64,000 nt of DNA from Adiantum capillus-veneris (GCA_014529385.2 CM043963.1:100183412-100247411); one strand, 5' to 3'. Shown: positions 46,101 through 58,967, counted from the first letter of the stretch. Made by a program: numbers and translations. Notes: generated by a model not told the origin, from the sequence alone.

Positions 46101-47590
46101 GCAACCATTCCCTACCAAGGACCACGTCTGCCCTCTCCATGTTCATAACCTGAAAATCCAAGGATGTGGAGTAGCCTCGTACTTCCAACGATACAGCTCG
46201 AACTTGAGTATCCCAGATTTTGGCATCATATCCATTCATCATTGCTATCTTGTAGCGGTGGGTACTCGGAGTTTGAGGAAATTTGAGTTTTTTCACCAAT
46301 CCATAATTGATGAAATTGTGAGTAGCACCGTCATCTACCAAGATGCGCACCTTGTGCCCTTGCACAGATCCGTGCATACGTACTAATTCATGTGGGCCGA
46401 AGGTCTATTGCCACATGGAAGCTGTGAGACAGCATTCATGCACCACCTCAGTGCTTTCTCCTTGCCATGAGCAGTAGATTTCCCCTTGGGACAATCCTTT
46501 TTGCCATGACCGCTTCCTAAACATTGAAAACATAACTTCTCGTTCTTAGCTTTATCAAATTCCTCAGGAGAGAGAGGACCTCTGGACCCCTTAGGTTTTT
46601 TAGTTGCATCATAATTTGCTATTCTAAATTTCCTTTTATTGTGTCCATACAGTGTGCGTGTATTATCATGTGTATTAGCAGGCACGTGATTATTATGTGA
46701 TTTCTTTTCATCTGGATCATCATGAATGTGTGATTTCACTATGGCTTCCTCAAGTGTTTTAGGGTCTTGAGTCTTGACGTGCTTTTTAAGCTCTGGCGTC
46801 AGATCGCGAACAAACCCACGTACTTGCTGAAAGGTGTCTATCCTTCCAGCTTGAGGATAACATCCCGATAGTGAGATATATATTCAAGTAATGATGGCTA
46901 TTGGCGCATGGAACACATTTCCCAAGCCATCCAATTCCGATCTGCCTCATTTGTAGGCAAAAATTCTTTGCGAAACATAGCCTCAAAGGTTGCCCAACTC
47001 TGTGGTATGATATTCTTCTCCTTGAGATACATCCACCACTTGTAGGTCTTGCCTTCTAGAGTTAATCTTGTTTGCAGTGCTCTGACTGCGTTCGGAGTAC
47101 ACCGTAAGGCGTGAATTCCATCCCACTTGCTGAGAAAGATATTCACTGCATCCTTATTTCAATCTTGATCTTCTCCCTTAAAAGTCGGTGGTTTGGTGTT
47201 TTTCAACAACTCATCCACCTCCTTTGCAGTGAGAGTGTGAAAAGAATCTGGAGATGGACCCTGTCCATGATCAGAAGGGCCTTGCCCCTGAGTAGCAGTT
47301 TGCTCATGCATGTGTGTGGCAATAGGGCCCTTGGCCTGCTGCTGTGTAAGTTGTATCACTAATGTGGATAATTTAGTGACGTTTTCATTTAAAGATGCAA
47401 AATTTCCTTCCATGACTAATATGCGTGTCTGAAGTGCAAGAAATTCCTGAATATCAAGCAATTCATAAGCGTCATCACCCGCCATAGCGTCACCAACACT
47501 CTCCGTGAGAGCATCCGACCGCGAGCCATCATGGGCAGTATCAGGCGTATGATGCTCAAAATCAAAATTCATATTGATATCTAAATCCAT
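43199..47590 (-). pseudogene. Gypsy-2 gag-pol, decayed and interrupted
   Basis: Read on the minus strand. Gag starts MDLDINMNFDF at 47590, and a TGA at 47159 interrupts DQD-NKDAVNIF. Next are the gag core (LTLEGKTYKWWMYL), a frame change between 46898 and 46740, and a zinc knuckle CFQCLGSGHGKKDC. The protease reads ILVDDGATHNFI, with Asp where Ser or Thr is usual. RT begins [27 protein letters not shown] and is badly broken over 44820-45470. RNase H has FILETGASDHAIGAVLLQ. The integrase core has MDFIMGLP, VSDRDPKFNSHFW and HPETDGQTKRVSQ (Glu of the triad replaced near QTxR). The C-terminal part ends at DRAYKLS, where Copia-2 inserted; its continuation is 17690-17748. The THSRIHPVFHVS motif and tRNA-Met-type primer site suggest the chromovirus branch; no chromodomain was seen. 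Confidence 0.88.
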
Positions 47591-48411
47591 GGCAACACTG
47601 TGCAGTGTAAGAAAGATAAGGAAGAATACCTTGATACCAAAAAATAATCCCGTAGTCGTAGTTTGCACCGCAGCCGATAATTAGCCGTGCTAATTACGTT
47701 GGTCATCAAAGCTTTAAGCAACCCATAAATACGTGATGTTGGATACTTGTTTGAAAACTTACAAGTTGTCATCGACAAAGCTTGACGTCCTGTCGAAGAA
47801 ATTCTTGGCCCTTCGGCGAGGTTATGTTGACCTTTGTGTTCAAAGCCGAAAACATTGTCGTATAATAATTAAGTGCAAAAATGTGTAACTTAATCACTCA
47901 TGGATTGTTGAACGGTATGCCGAGAATCGAGGACCGTGCCTCTTTTTGTATGATGTCGAAATCTGTTTGGCTTGTATGCCGTAATCCGTTCGGCTTGTAT
48001 GGGTGTATGCCGAGGTGGGCATGCACCCTAAGTTAATAACCAATTTGCCCAAAGTTTTGACCTTAGGGGATCATGTGAACAAGAAAGCTACAGCGCGATG
48101 GCGTCCTGCTTAGGAGTCGTTGAGAGCGAGAGAAGCTTGCTACGCCACGAGGAGCGGTAGGTTGCGCCTGCCACAAAGATGGGATGTCTCCGGCACGTGA
48201 TCGTGCGCCTGTCAAGGCCAAAAACACCCCGTTTCATGTAGGTTCCACAGTTGGTCTCCCTCCTCGCAAGCGGGGTTGCCCACACGAACTCCCGTCGAGC
48301 TTTCTGTGTAGAGAAGCTTCACGGCTTCATGCCTCCATGCACATGCAAAAAACTCTCCACACCTTTTTTTGTCCTCCCAAAAAGTAGTTGGCTCTTGATA
48401 CCAATATAATA
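47591..48411 (-). other. Gypsy-2 leader and primer-binding site
   Basis: About 0.8 kb upstream of gag without a supported frame. At about 48396-48409 the minus strand reads TGGTATCAAGAGCC, an initiator tRNA-Met-type site with one extra A. A weaker look-alike, TGGTATCAAGGT, is at 47628-47639. The first is the better candidate because a promoter-like block lies behind it. Confidence 0.55.
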
Positions 48412-48620
48412 CCTAGGGGAGACTAGTGCTTGGAATCCACCTCCCAACCCCCCACTATATAGGCCAAGCTCCTAGCCCTTTGCCCTAGCTGGATTCCCTT
48501 TCCACATTGCCTAGTCCAACCCTTGGCCCGTCCATGACTCCCTGGCCTTGCCCTTGTCCTGACAGCAAGGGCCAATAGTACATAGTAAGGTATGTGATGC
48601 ATTCCTTGCAAAACCTTGTG
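48412..48620 (-). repeat. Candidate end of Gypsy-2 5' LTR
   Basis: Directly upstream (minus strand) of the primer-binding site. It contains CCTATATAGTGGGG near 48457-48470, a TATA box in the usual LTR position. The outer LTR end and a second LTR were not found, so the boundary is open. Confidence 0.35.
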
Positions 48621-49853
48621 ATGTTGTGGTAGTTTACACTATGGGATGTATTTTGAGCGTATATTGAGAATTTGTCTAAATCATCTTGTGAAAGTTTACT
48701 AGGAACTTGTAAATTCTCTTCTACTAGAAACGAGAAGGATTAAAATGAATGTCTTGATCTAGAAACTTTTGTATCATTTCTCTTGCACACTCTTTGAACA
48801 TGGCTCAAACTAGAGTTTGAGGCTTCAAGCGCCACCTTCAATTCAAAGATTCTACTTGATACTTGAGTTTTAGTGTGAACATTCAAAGTAGCAAAATACA
48901 AGATCAAAGAAATCCAAATTGAAAACAAGAAGAAATTTGCAAAAGATGTTCTACATTCTTGATGTAAGAAACTCAAACTCATGAGCTCTGCTTGGACCAC
49001 ATGCCCCCCCCCCCCATCACCATGGTGATTCTTTGCCCCAACAACATCAAGCTAGGTATGTGGTGCCCTCTTCACAAAAGCTCATGAGATTGTTTTAGGT
49101 CATAGGCTGGGATGGATGATGAGAAATTGTATAAAAAGACTTGTGATACATAACAAGGACTTGATAATTCTTTTACGCAACCACATGCAACAATCTCTCA
49201 AAGGCACCCACGCTTGAGCTATAGTTTGAGGCACAAACAACAAGTTTTTGAAGGCAACAGGGAGCGAGCTATAGTTTGAGCAAGCATGAGGAAACATGGA
49301 GGAACTACGTAACTAACTAAGGGTGGCTTCACAAATGGGCAGTGTCATTGTCAAATGATTGCATCCTTTCAATAGAAGGGCACACCTTTGCCAAACATTC
49401 CTCAAATAGCTTCACAAACCAAGTGGATGGTCATTACCTCACTCTTGACTCGGATGAAAATTTGTGGAAATGCTTGGACGGCATATCCCCCATCACCCAT
49501 CCTGTGTAGCCTATGGACATCCAAAAATCCTACAACATGCAATCTTTTTTTGCAAGTGGAAAGTGTGTTGAACGTTCATGCACTTTGTGAAGCCACCCTT
49601 ATTTCGTCAAAGTTGACAACAAGGTTGGACACCTTCGTCAAATTTGAAATCACATGTTAGTTTCAAAATTTGAAACTAACCATGTAGAATTGGTGGCGTG
49701 CCAGCCATGCCTATCCCATTGCTGTGTTGTGAGCCTGCCATGAACCTTGTCATGAGCTCACCATGCCATGTCACACTACTATGTCATGAGCCCGCCACAA
49801 AGTGTGGCATGATATTCTATACCTTGAACTCTCCATGTAGAGTGAGAGAGAGA

Positions 49854-49885
<32 letters not shown>

Positions 49886-50839
49886 TAAATAACTAGATAG
49901 TGATCCAATTGCGGCTCTCACAAACTCCTCCACCCATGTTTTCAAACATGCTACACTCTAAAGCTGCATTTTTTGTACCTCACTACCGCTACCGTGTCAA
50001 GCTAAATACCTTTCATCACAAATCCTCTACCTCTGATCAATTCATGGGATGTGTATAGATCATGGCATGCACTAATCTTCTACCTCTAATCACTTCACAA
50101 GACCTGGTGAATCTCCAAGATCTATAGCATGATTTGAACATTGCCTTGAGCCTCTTTCAAGTTTCATAAACTTCAGTTCTTCTGAATATGTGGAGATGTG
50201 TGTAGATCAATGCATGGGTTGAATCTTCTACCTTCGATCATCACTTCACATGATCTGATGAATCTTCTACCTCCGGCATGAGCTTCACTTTGCCTCTTGG
50301 ATGCACTTTAGAGACAAAAACCTGGTTTGTTGATGCGTGCACCAAAGTATCCTTGTTATTATATAGTTGTTGTGAACCTTGCTTTTGCATATAGCCTTGC
50401 AATGACTCTTTTGTGAGCCTCTCATACATGATGTCAGCTTTTCCCCCATGTGTTGCTCAATGAAACCCATAGTGTTAGAGGAAAGGTAAACCATATGTGG
50501 TTTTTGAACCAAGCTTATCTTGTGTATACAAAACCAACAATAATGTGTGCAGATCATGTTGCTATCGACAACTCATTATTGTGTGGTGTGCAGGAACAAC
50601 CCCTCCCTTGTAGCTATTATCCAAGCTCTCCACATCCTACAAAAGCAATTCCCCTTGCACTCATTTTGCCCAAGAGGACACAATCTATTTTGGTTGCCAT
50701 TTTGTTACACCTTCTCAAAGAGCCTAGAAAAGTTTAGCCAAGTTCCCTACAAGCTTTGCTACCTCTACAAAAAATAGGCTTAACAGCATAATGAACAAAG
50801 CCAGTAGTACTAACTACCAATGCACTATCACTCATGGTT
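48621..50839. other. Spacer without recognisable gene
   Basis: No supported gene. It holds a C run near 49004-49014, a (GA)n microsatellite at about 49843-49885, a 25-bp palindrome at 49656-49680 (arm GTTAGTTTCAAA around one A) and scattered CTCAAACT/AGTTTGAG pairs near 48810 and 49215 that resemble satellite B cores. Confidence 0.45.
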
Positions 50840-52790
50840 CTAGAGTCTCAAGCTCATGAGGTTGGAACTTGATAGAGTCTCTAGCTCACGAGGCTCAAAC
50901 TCAAGTTTGAGCCTCATGACCTAGAGACTCAATTTTCAAGCCTCCTAAGCTACAGACTTTAGCAAGATTCTCTCTAACTAGAAACCGTTTGCAAAAGTCT
51001 CTAGCTCATGAGGCTCAAGTTTAAGCTCATGAGTTTCTTGAGACAAAGACACTTGCCAAAAACTTATATACTTAGCATTCAATATATGGTTTGTGGGCTC
51101 AAACTTAAGCTGGAGCCTCTGACTTGGATGCTCAATTTTCATGCCTTATGTGAGCACTCTACTATGTCTTCTTTTAGCGGAGCATTCAATCTCTAGCTAT
51201 GGAGCTCGAACTTAAGTTCAAGCCTCATGATGTGACACTCAATTTTCAAACCTCATGAGCACTCTAGTAAAGCTCTTTCTACCTAGAAACTTTTTATAAT
51301 AGTTTGTATCTCACAAGGCTGGAATTGAGTCCTTACCTCATCTAGCTTGAACTTATGTTTGAGTCTCATGACCTAAAGGCTCAATTTCTAAGCATCACGA
51401 ACACACTCTAGTAGGACTATTCCAAGCTAGAAGAAAATTACAAGAGTCATATTACATGAGGCTTGAACTTAAGTTTTAGCCTCATGCACCAGAGACTCTT
51501 CCAAATCTCTTGCTAGTTGATCATCTTCCTGAGTCTGTAGCTCATGAGGCTCAAACTTAAGTTTGAGCCTCATGACTTGGAGACTCTCTTTTCAAGCCTT
51601 GTATGCACTCTAATGGGACTCTTTCAAGCCATGAATCATCTTCAAGAATGATTCTCATAACCTAGAGACTCAATTTTCAAGCCTCCTAATCTACATATTT
51701 TAGCAAAATTCTTTGTAGCTAGAAACCATTTGCAAACGTCTATATCTCATGAGACTCAAGATTAAACTCACGAGCTTCTTGAGACAAAGACTCTTGCCAA
51801 AATTCTATCTAATTGAGCATTCAGTCTTTAGTTTGTGGGCTCAAACTTAAGCTAGAGCCTCATGACTTGGATGCTCAATTTTCAAGCCTCCTGTGAGCAC
51901 TCTAATATGACTATTTTTAGTCGAGCATTCAATCTCTGGCTCTAGGGTTTGCACTTAAGTTCAAGCCTCCTCACTTGAACGCTCAATTTTCAAGCCTCAT
52001 GAGCACTTTAGTAAAGCTCTTTCTACCTAGAAACTTTTTGAAAGAATTTGTATCTCACAAGGCTTGAATTGAGTCTTTACCTCATCTAGCCAGAACTTAT
52101 GTTTGAGTTTCATGTGGCCTAAACTTATGTTTGAGTCTCATGACCTAAAGGTTCAATTTCTAAGCATCACGAACACTCTAGGCTAGGACTCTTCCAAGCC
52201 ATAAGCAATATACAAGAGTCATATCTCATGAGGCTTGAACTTAAGTTTGAGCTTCACGCACAAGAGTCTCATACACAACTCTTTCTAGTTTATCATCTTC
52301 TTAAGTCTCTAGCTTATGAAGCTCGAACTTAAGTTCGAGCCTCATGACTTGGAGACTCACTTTTCAAGCCTTGTGAGCACTCTAGTGGGACTCTTTTGAG
52401 CCTTGAATCATCTTTAAGAGTGTCAAACATGCTAAGCTCAAGAGCTTCATGACTTGGAGACTTCTATAAAACTCTTTCAAGTCAAAATACATATTCAAAA
52501 GTATCTACATCATGAGGCTCTTGACCCTCATGACCTAAAGACTCTTTTATTAATCCTCATGAGAAATCTTCAAGGAATATTTCTATCTAGAAACTATCTG
52601 CAAGACTATCTATTTCACTAAGCATGAAAGCCTCATGAGATAGCTAAGACTATTAAAAAAGTCATTTGAAATTGAAATCCATTTTCTAAAGTCTCTACCT
52701 TATGAGAATCTTGAACCTCATGACCTAGAGACTTGATATTCAAGCCTCATGAGAACTCTAGTTGGACTCTTTCTAGCTAGAAACCTTTTG
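50840..52790. repeat. Satellite B, palindromic repeat with higher-order structure
   Basis: Diverged units, roughly 70-190 bp apart, each built on GCTCAAACTTAAGTTTGAGC-type palindromes followed by CATGACCTAGAGACTCAATT or a variant, then AGCACTCTAG. The copy at 51542-51575 is a perfect 34-bp palindrome (arm TCATGAGGCTCAAACTT). 52321-52340 is another perfect 20-bp form with CGAA in place of CAAA, changed on both arms. A block starting CCTAGAGACTCAATTTTC at about 50920 recurs at about 51660 with the same following order, giving a ~740-bp higher-order repeat in two copies. Confidence 0.85.
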
Positions 52791-53052
52791 CCTAGTTATT
52801 CTCTAACTTTTTGGATAGCTTAAGCTTTTCTAATCTATTCGATATATTAAAGCCAACTATGGGGGATTATCCCTTTCTCATCCTTGAAAAATATTGTGAG
52901 GTATAATGTTATTATCATGAGAAGGATATGGAGATGTGAAAACACATATCTTCTATTAATATCCTCGTTTAACAATTGGACTAGAATAGGTAGAATTGGT
53001 ATTTTATTTTTGTGCTATATTTTAAATAGAGAGAAGGACTTCAATAATTCTA
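52791..53052. other. AT-rich spacer
   Basis: Nothing recognised between satellite B and the Copia-3 junction. Confidence 0.5.
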
Positions 53053-53088
53053 GCCTAGTCTTGTTTTTTCTAGAAAGTGACTCCGCCA
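53053..53088 (-). mobile_element. Inverted Copia gag snippet at Copia-3 edge
   Basis: About 35 bp (CTAGTCTTGTTTTTTCTAGA and following bases) match, in antisense, the family gag segment seen at 5535-5570. It directly abuts the truncated Copia-3 5' LTR, so the left end of Copia-3 is a rearranged junction. Confidence 0.55.
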
Positions 53089-53264
53089 GGGCATTTTTTC
53101 CCTCTTTAGGAGGTTTTTTTCCCCCGTGCATTGTATATATGCCCATCACTCTCGGGCAATCTATCTTTCCATTGCACACTAAGTAATACACTCTCCGCTA
53201 TGTGCCTTGAGCTTCCTTCGTCTTCTCCAAGTTGTGTGTGTTTCTCTGCAACCCTGATTCCAAT
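53089..53264 (+). repeat. Copia-3 5' LTR, truncated
   Basis: Begins inside the LTR at GGGCATTTTTTCCC and runs to GATTCCAA. It contains TGTATATATGCCC, the family TATA-like string. Confidence 0.88.
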
Positions 53265-53629
53265 TGTTGGTATCAGAGAAGATTGCATCCTCCCGGGCTT
53301 AGTCCCCAGTTGCTCCAACACACGCCTGCTCACTCTCTGTTTTTTGTGAGATTTGGAAAGCATTAGCACATCGATAAATATTTCCGGCTAGCTCTTAGAT
53401 CTTGGTCTGCTTAGATTTCTAACTCGGGCTCATTTCGGCCTTCGTTTCCACTAAAGGCACTATTGTGCATGCTATTTTGACATTTTGTGCAAAAATTCTA
53501 TCAGTGATGTGTTCTGCATAACATGTCCCTTACAGTCTTCTATGGTTTGTGCTATTTAGAACGTGCTATTCCTACTTTGTTTCTCCTTTTTTTAGATAGT
53601 TTTCACATCAGGTGCAAAATTTACCAAGG

Positions 53630-56600
53630 CTGACAACAACACTGATGTGTTCAAGATGTTTGTTGTTGAGGATAGATTGGATGGGGATAATCACCCTATG
53701 TGGACTTATATGATACAACATGTCCATGTGTCAAAGGGTGTCTAGAATGTGCAGGGCATTCATGTACTTCCTAGTTCTGAGGATGTAGGCAATGTTGAGG
53801 ATGTTGTAGGTTTTGGTGGCAGGATTGTTGCTGACAGAGCTGTCTTGCTTGATACAGAGCTGTCTTGCTTGATACTGAGCAAGCTTGTTGGGATGCAAAA
53901 GATGCGCAATCTCATGCATTGATTGTGTTGTCTATGAAGCACACTATTACTCCTCACATTTTTTTAGAAAAATTTACAAAACAAGTTTAGGATATTCTGG
54001 CTGGTCTTTATACAAGCTGCAATGAGGCAAAGATTTATTTGTTGCGTAAAGAGTTGGAGTCAAAGATTATGCATGAGGAAGATGATATGAAAACTTTCCT
54101 TACTAATGTCAAGGATATCAATGAGCAACTTATTTCAATAGGCGAAGTCATTTCTGACAGTTCCCTTGTGTAGAGTGTTCTTGATGCTTTGCTAGATTCC
54201 TACCAGACTTTTGCTACTTGGAGACTTATGACCCAAGGAAATCCAGAAGTTGTCAAGTTTGATGCAATATGCACATTGTTGTTGCAAGAGTCGCTTTCCA
54301 AAAAAAATAGGACTCAACAGCATACAGTTGAACATGCCTTTATCACTGCTCAAAGAAAAGGTGGTAACAGTAACGTAGCCACTTCTCATGGTTCTTATGT
54401 GAGTGGAAAATCACATGTTCCTAATGCTTCTGTTGGTAGCAATTCATCTAGGAATTCTAGTGATAAGGGAAAAAAGCAGATGCATTGCCATTATTGTAAA
54501 GCTAATGATCACTTGATCAAGCAATGTCCAAAATTGAAGGCAAAAGAGGCTAAGAAGAAAGAGGTTGGTTCCACTACAAATACTGGCTCCACTACAAATG
54601 CATCTATTGTTGAGTATTCTATGAAAGAATATTGTGATACTGATGTTGATGCAGAATGGGATTTTAGTACAGACTGCACTTATGATCCTTTTGTCCATGA
54701 TGCATGTTTGTCAGTTGCTGCACATGCGCATGTGTGGTACTTTGACAGTGGTACTACAAAGCACATTACCTCTCATCGTGACTTGTTTACCTCTCTCAAG
54801 GATGTTCCTCATGGAAATTCTATCATGTGTGCGAACAATGCCTCTTATCCGGTCAAGGGAGTTGAAAAGATTGTGCTAATTGTTGCCAATGGCAGTTCTT
54901 TCACACTTGTTGATGCACTTTACGTACCTAGGATCCAGAAGAACCTTTTGTCTGTATCTACACTCGCTAGACTTGGTCTTGTTTTGAAAATTGTTGATGA
55001 GAGATGGATAGTTCACGATCTCAGTTTTGGTAATGAGATTGTTGCATAAGGCATTTTATGGCGTGGGCTCTATAAGCTCATTTTGTATGGAAAGTGTGGG
55101 CAAAAGTATGCAAATGCAATTGTGGATTCTAAGGCTATTTCAAATGCTAAACTTTGGCATGCACGTTTTGGGCATCTCAATTTTGCCAATTTACTGCGTT
55201 TGCAAAAATCTGATATGGTTGCTTCTTTGCCGCCTCTTGAAGCACCTGTCAAACATGTTTGTGAAGGTTGTATTTTGGGTAAGATGCAGCGTTCAAAGTT
55301 TCCAAAGGATGATTCAATTAGGGTCACATGCAGGTTGCAGCTTGTGCATAGTGATGTTTGTGGACCCATGCAAACTCCGTCCTTGGGCAATTACCGTGAC
55401 TTTCATTGATGATTATTCTAGGCATGCATGGGTGTATCCGCTTAAAGCGAAGTTCGAAGTATTTATGTGCTTCAAACAATTTCTGGCTATGGCTGAAAAT
55501 GTATCGAAATGTACTATGAGCACCCTCCGTTCCGATCTAGGGGGGAAGTATATGTCTCATGAATTTAATGCATTTCTGGCTAGTCGTGGGATAAAACACC
55601 AATGTATAGTGCCTTCTACGCCTCAACAAAATGGTGTTGCTGAGAGGAAAAACAAGTCACTCACAAAAATGGCATGATGCATGGTCAGGCTTGACGCCAT
55701 CATGTGTGCCACATATACACTTAATAGGTGTTTTACGAAAGATTTGCAGTCTATGACTCTATATGAAGCATGGCATGATAGAAATCCTTCTATTGAAGAC
55801 ATGCGTGTTTTTGGTTGTTTGGCATATGATTTGGTGCCAGAAACGCAGCGCATAAATTTGGATGATAAGGTTGTCAAATGTATTTTTGTTGGTTATAGTG
55901 CTAAAAGAAAAGGTTAAAGGTTGTATCATCCGCAAACAAAGTGTATCTTGGTCTCATGGGATATTGTGTTTGTGGAAGATTCTGTTCAGCCCTTGTTGTC
56001 ATGTACTAGAGATAGTAATGTAAGCTCACAAGACATTTATGACACTTTGTTGCCTCTTTTCAGTGGTGGAAGTTTGAATGTAAATTCCAATGAGGCAAAT
56101 GTACAGCCTATGGGGGTTTCCGAAAATGTTATAGATTAGCCTATTACTGATGCAGATGTACATGATGTACTTGATGAGGAAAGTGCTGAGAACGAACATG
56201 CTAGAGGTATGCCAAAATGGTTGGTGCATACTTTGCATGAGAGTAAATTGGATGCACCTTTGTCTAGTTGTACTCATTCAGGTTCTCGTCATGCATCTTA
56301 TGCATTAGATTGTTATGCTTTGGCTGTGTCTAGCTTACATGATGTTGAGGAACCTCTGTCTTTTGATAAAGCACAAAATTCAAAAAATTGGATGGCTGCC
56401 ATGCAATCTGAATATGATGCAGTTATAGAAAATGACACATGGACTTTATGTGATTTTCCTCTTGGCAAAAAGGACATTGGTAGTATGAAGTGGGTTTACA
56501 AATTGAAACGCAAGCCGGATGGTTTGATTAATCGCTTTAAGGCTCGACTTGTTGCAAAGGGTTATGCATAAAAAGAAGGCATAGATTATGAAGAGACTTT

Positions 56601-57895
56601 TCCTCCCACTTCTCGTATGACTACTCTGCATTTTCTATGTGCATTGGCATATCGTTTTGGTTTGGATGTACATCAGTCAAACATTGTTAATGCTTTCTTG
56701 AATGGTGACATATTTGAGGAAGTTTATGTAACGCAACCTTGCAGTTTTGTCAAGAAAGGACAAGAGGATAAAGTGTGCAGATGTAAGAAAGCTTTGTATG
56801 GGTTGAAGCAATCTCCTTGTGCTTGGTATGAGAAATTTGATACTCATTTGGTCAAACGAGGCTTTCGTAATAGTCCCATACAAAGCACATTGTATGTAAA
56901 GCGTGAGGGTGATGTAATTCTCATTGTCGTTCTCTATGTGGATGATTTGCTGATTATTGGACCAAATGAGAGACATATTGTTGAATTTAAGGCTAATATG
57001 AATGCTACTTTCAAGATGACAGATTTTGGGACTGTTGCATCATTACTTGGGTATACAATTTAAGCAGTGTGATGGTGGTATTTCCTTGTGTCAAAAAATT
57101 TATATAGAGACATTGCTATGTAAGTTTGGACTTGAGGATTGCAAACCTATTGCCACTCCCATGGAAACAGGTTTGAAATTGAGTCTCTATGATGTTGGTG
57201 ATCCTGCTAATGTCACTCTTTACCAAACTATTGTTGGATGCCTCATTTATGTATGCAACACGAGGCCATATATTCAGTTTGCAGTCTCACAAGTCACCAG
57301 ATTTATGCATAGCCCACGGTCTAAGCATCGGGAGACTGTCAAGAGCATTTTTTGCTACTTGAGTGGCACTTTACATCTTGTCTTGTTTTATCCCAAGGGG
57401 GGATCATTGCCACTAGACTTACATGCTTTCTCGGAATCAGATTGGGCTGGTTGTTTTGACACCTGAGTGTCCAACAAGTGGTTTTTGTTTCATTCTCAGC
57501 AGTTCATGTATCTCATGGTTAAGCAAGAAGCAACCTACTGTGTCCACTTCTAGTTGTGAGGCTGAGTACAGAGCAGTCTTCACAGCTACGATTGAGTGTG
57601 TATGGCTCAGATGCCTTATGGCTGATTTGGGTGTTGGACAGGACACTGCCAACACTATCTACACTGACAGTCTGAGGGCATTGATAGTTGCGAGGAACCC
57701 ATTTTTTCATGCTCGCAATAAGCACATTGAGGTGCATTACCACTATGTCAGGGAGAAGTCTCTGATTAGGAGAGATCAGCTTGGCTTATGTGCCAACACA
57801 GGACAACCTTGGAGATATTTTCACAAAGGCATTGTCTCGTGAGAAGCTTGAAGCTTTTCGTAAAGCTTTGGGCTTACTCCTCTTTGTGGACTGAT
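53630..57895 (+). pseudogene. Copia-3 gag-pol, heavily decayed
   Basis: The gag start is lost: ACCATGGCTGAC of the family is ACCAAGGCTGAC near 53626. Gag also has a TGG-to-TAG stop, a 3-base loss and a 20-bp tandem duplication (53834-53873). Recognisable after that are the zinc knuckle CHYCKANDHLIKQC near 54484, protease DSGTTKHI (Ala to Thr), integrase HSDVCGP and NGVAERKNK with an internal deletion near 55683, RT with YVDDLLIIGP near 56936, and RNase H to about 57842. Many stops and frame changes separate these pieces. Confidence 0.9.
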
Positions 57896-57971
57896 CATGG
57901 TCTCAGGGCATGGCACTTCCCTATACTGTATGTGCCAGCTCTCGTTCACCGCATCACTCCCAGGGGAGAAT

Positions 57972-58199
57972 TGTTACCATATACTTGTGGTAGTGATGTG
58001 TGTGAACACACTTAGGACAGTCGGGGTATTTTTTCCCTCACTAATGGGTTTTTTTTATCATGCATTGTATATACGCCCATCACTCTAGGGCTATCTATCT
58101 TTCCATTGCACACTAAGTAATACACTCTCTGTTCTGTGCCTTGAGCTTACTTTGTCTTCTCCAAGATATGTGTGTTTTCTTGCAAACTTAATTCCAACA
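57972..58199 (+). repeat. Copia-3 3' LTR
   Basis: 228 bp, TGTTACCATATACTTG to TTCCAACA, the same length as the Copia-1 LTRs but considerably diverged in the middle. Confidence 0.92.
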
Positions 58200-58201
58200 A
58201 A

Positions 58202-58798
58202 CATAGATCGTGATCCATGTACCTTGTCTTAACTTTTAACAAATATTTGAGCAACAGGTAGTTGAGATGAATCGAAACACTTTTCCCAAAAGACACATCA
58301 GCAAAAAAGTTGCAAAAGTTGGCCAAAAGAGCAAAAAATCAGACACTAGTCAAAAATTGCATAGAAGACCCACAAATTCACTTTTGATTGGCAAAAAGTG
58401 ATCCAAATCCAAAAAGTTTTGGGGAGCATGCTGTTGACATCATAAGTAACCAATAGGCCCAATCTTAGAATTTAGTTCTAGAAGTGATGGAGCATGGATC
58501 GCGATCCATGTACCACTTTTGAGTTTTGGGAGAGAAACTATACTAGCATGTAGCAGAGATCATAATGAGCAATACTTCCCAAAGCAACATAGCCAAATGA
58601 GTTGAAAAAGTGGGTCAAAAGGGCCAAAAACACCTTAAGGCTAAAAACCACCAAGAAATATCTAGGGTTTGACTTTTGACTGACTTAAACTAGTCCAAAC
58701 CACACAAAAATCATACATCTAGGGTAGGATACCAAGGGCAAGTTGTGTTTCAAGTTTCATCACATTTTGCCACAAGATTACATTGATTGCAATCCATG
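58202..58798. repeat. Second palindrome array (CATGGATCG type)
   Basis: Three 18-base sites at 58202-58219, 58493-58510 and 58781-58798, spaced 291 and 288 bp. The middle one is a perfect palindrome (arm CATGGATCG plus reverse complement); the outer two have two or three changes, several of them on one arm only. Flanks are diverged repeats (CCAAAAG, TTGACTTTTGA, ATCCAAAT strings) like those in the Gypsy-1 array. Confidence 0.8.
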
Positions 58799-58967
58799 TT
58801 CCTTTGTCACAAATCGAGACCGGTGGATTTGTACCATAGCTACAACTAGTCACAAGGAGCCTAATGGTCTTTTCAAAACTGAGTTTAGACTTGATTTGAG
58901 GGTCTGAAAGCAAAATTTTGATTTTGTGCCGAAAGAGTGATTCAGTGCTCTACAGTCAAAGGCTATT

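Larger units (their letters stand above)
53089..58199 (+). mobile_element. Copia-3, old Ty1/copia copy with truncated 5' LTR
   Basis: Third copy of the same family, on the plus strand. The 5' LTR lacks its first ~50 bp and spans 53089 to about 53264. The primer-binding site TGGTATCAGAGA is at 53268-53279. The 3' LTR is 57972-58199, preceded by CAGGGGAGAAT. No target duplication can be tested because the left end is lost. The two LTRs differ at roughly one base in seven by eye, the oldest-looking copy of the three. Confidence 0.92.

Noticed and set aside
48088-48387. Short frames in the Gypsy-2 leader
   Set aside because: They lie between the primer-binding site and gag, where noncoding leader is expected, and have no family resemblance.
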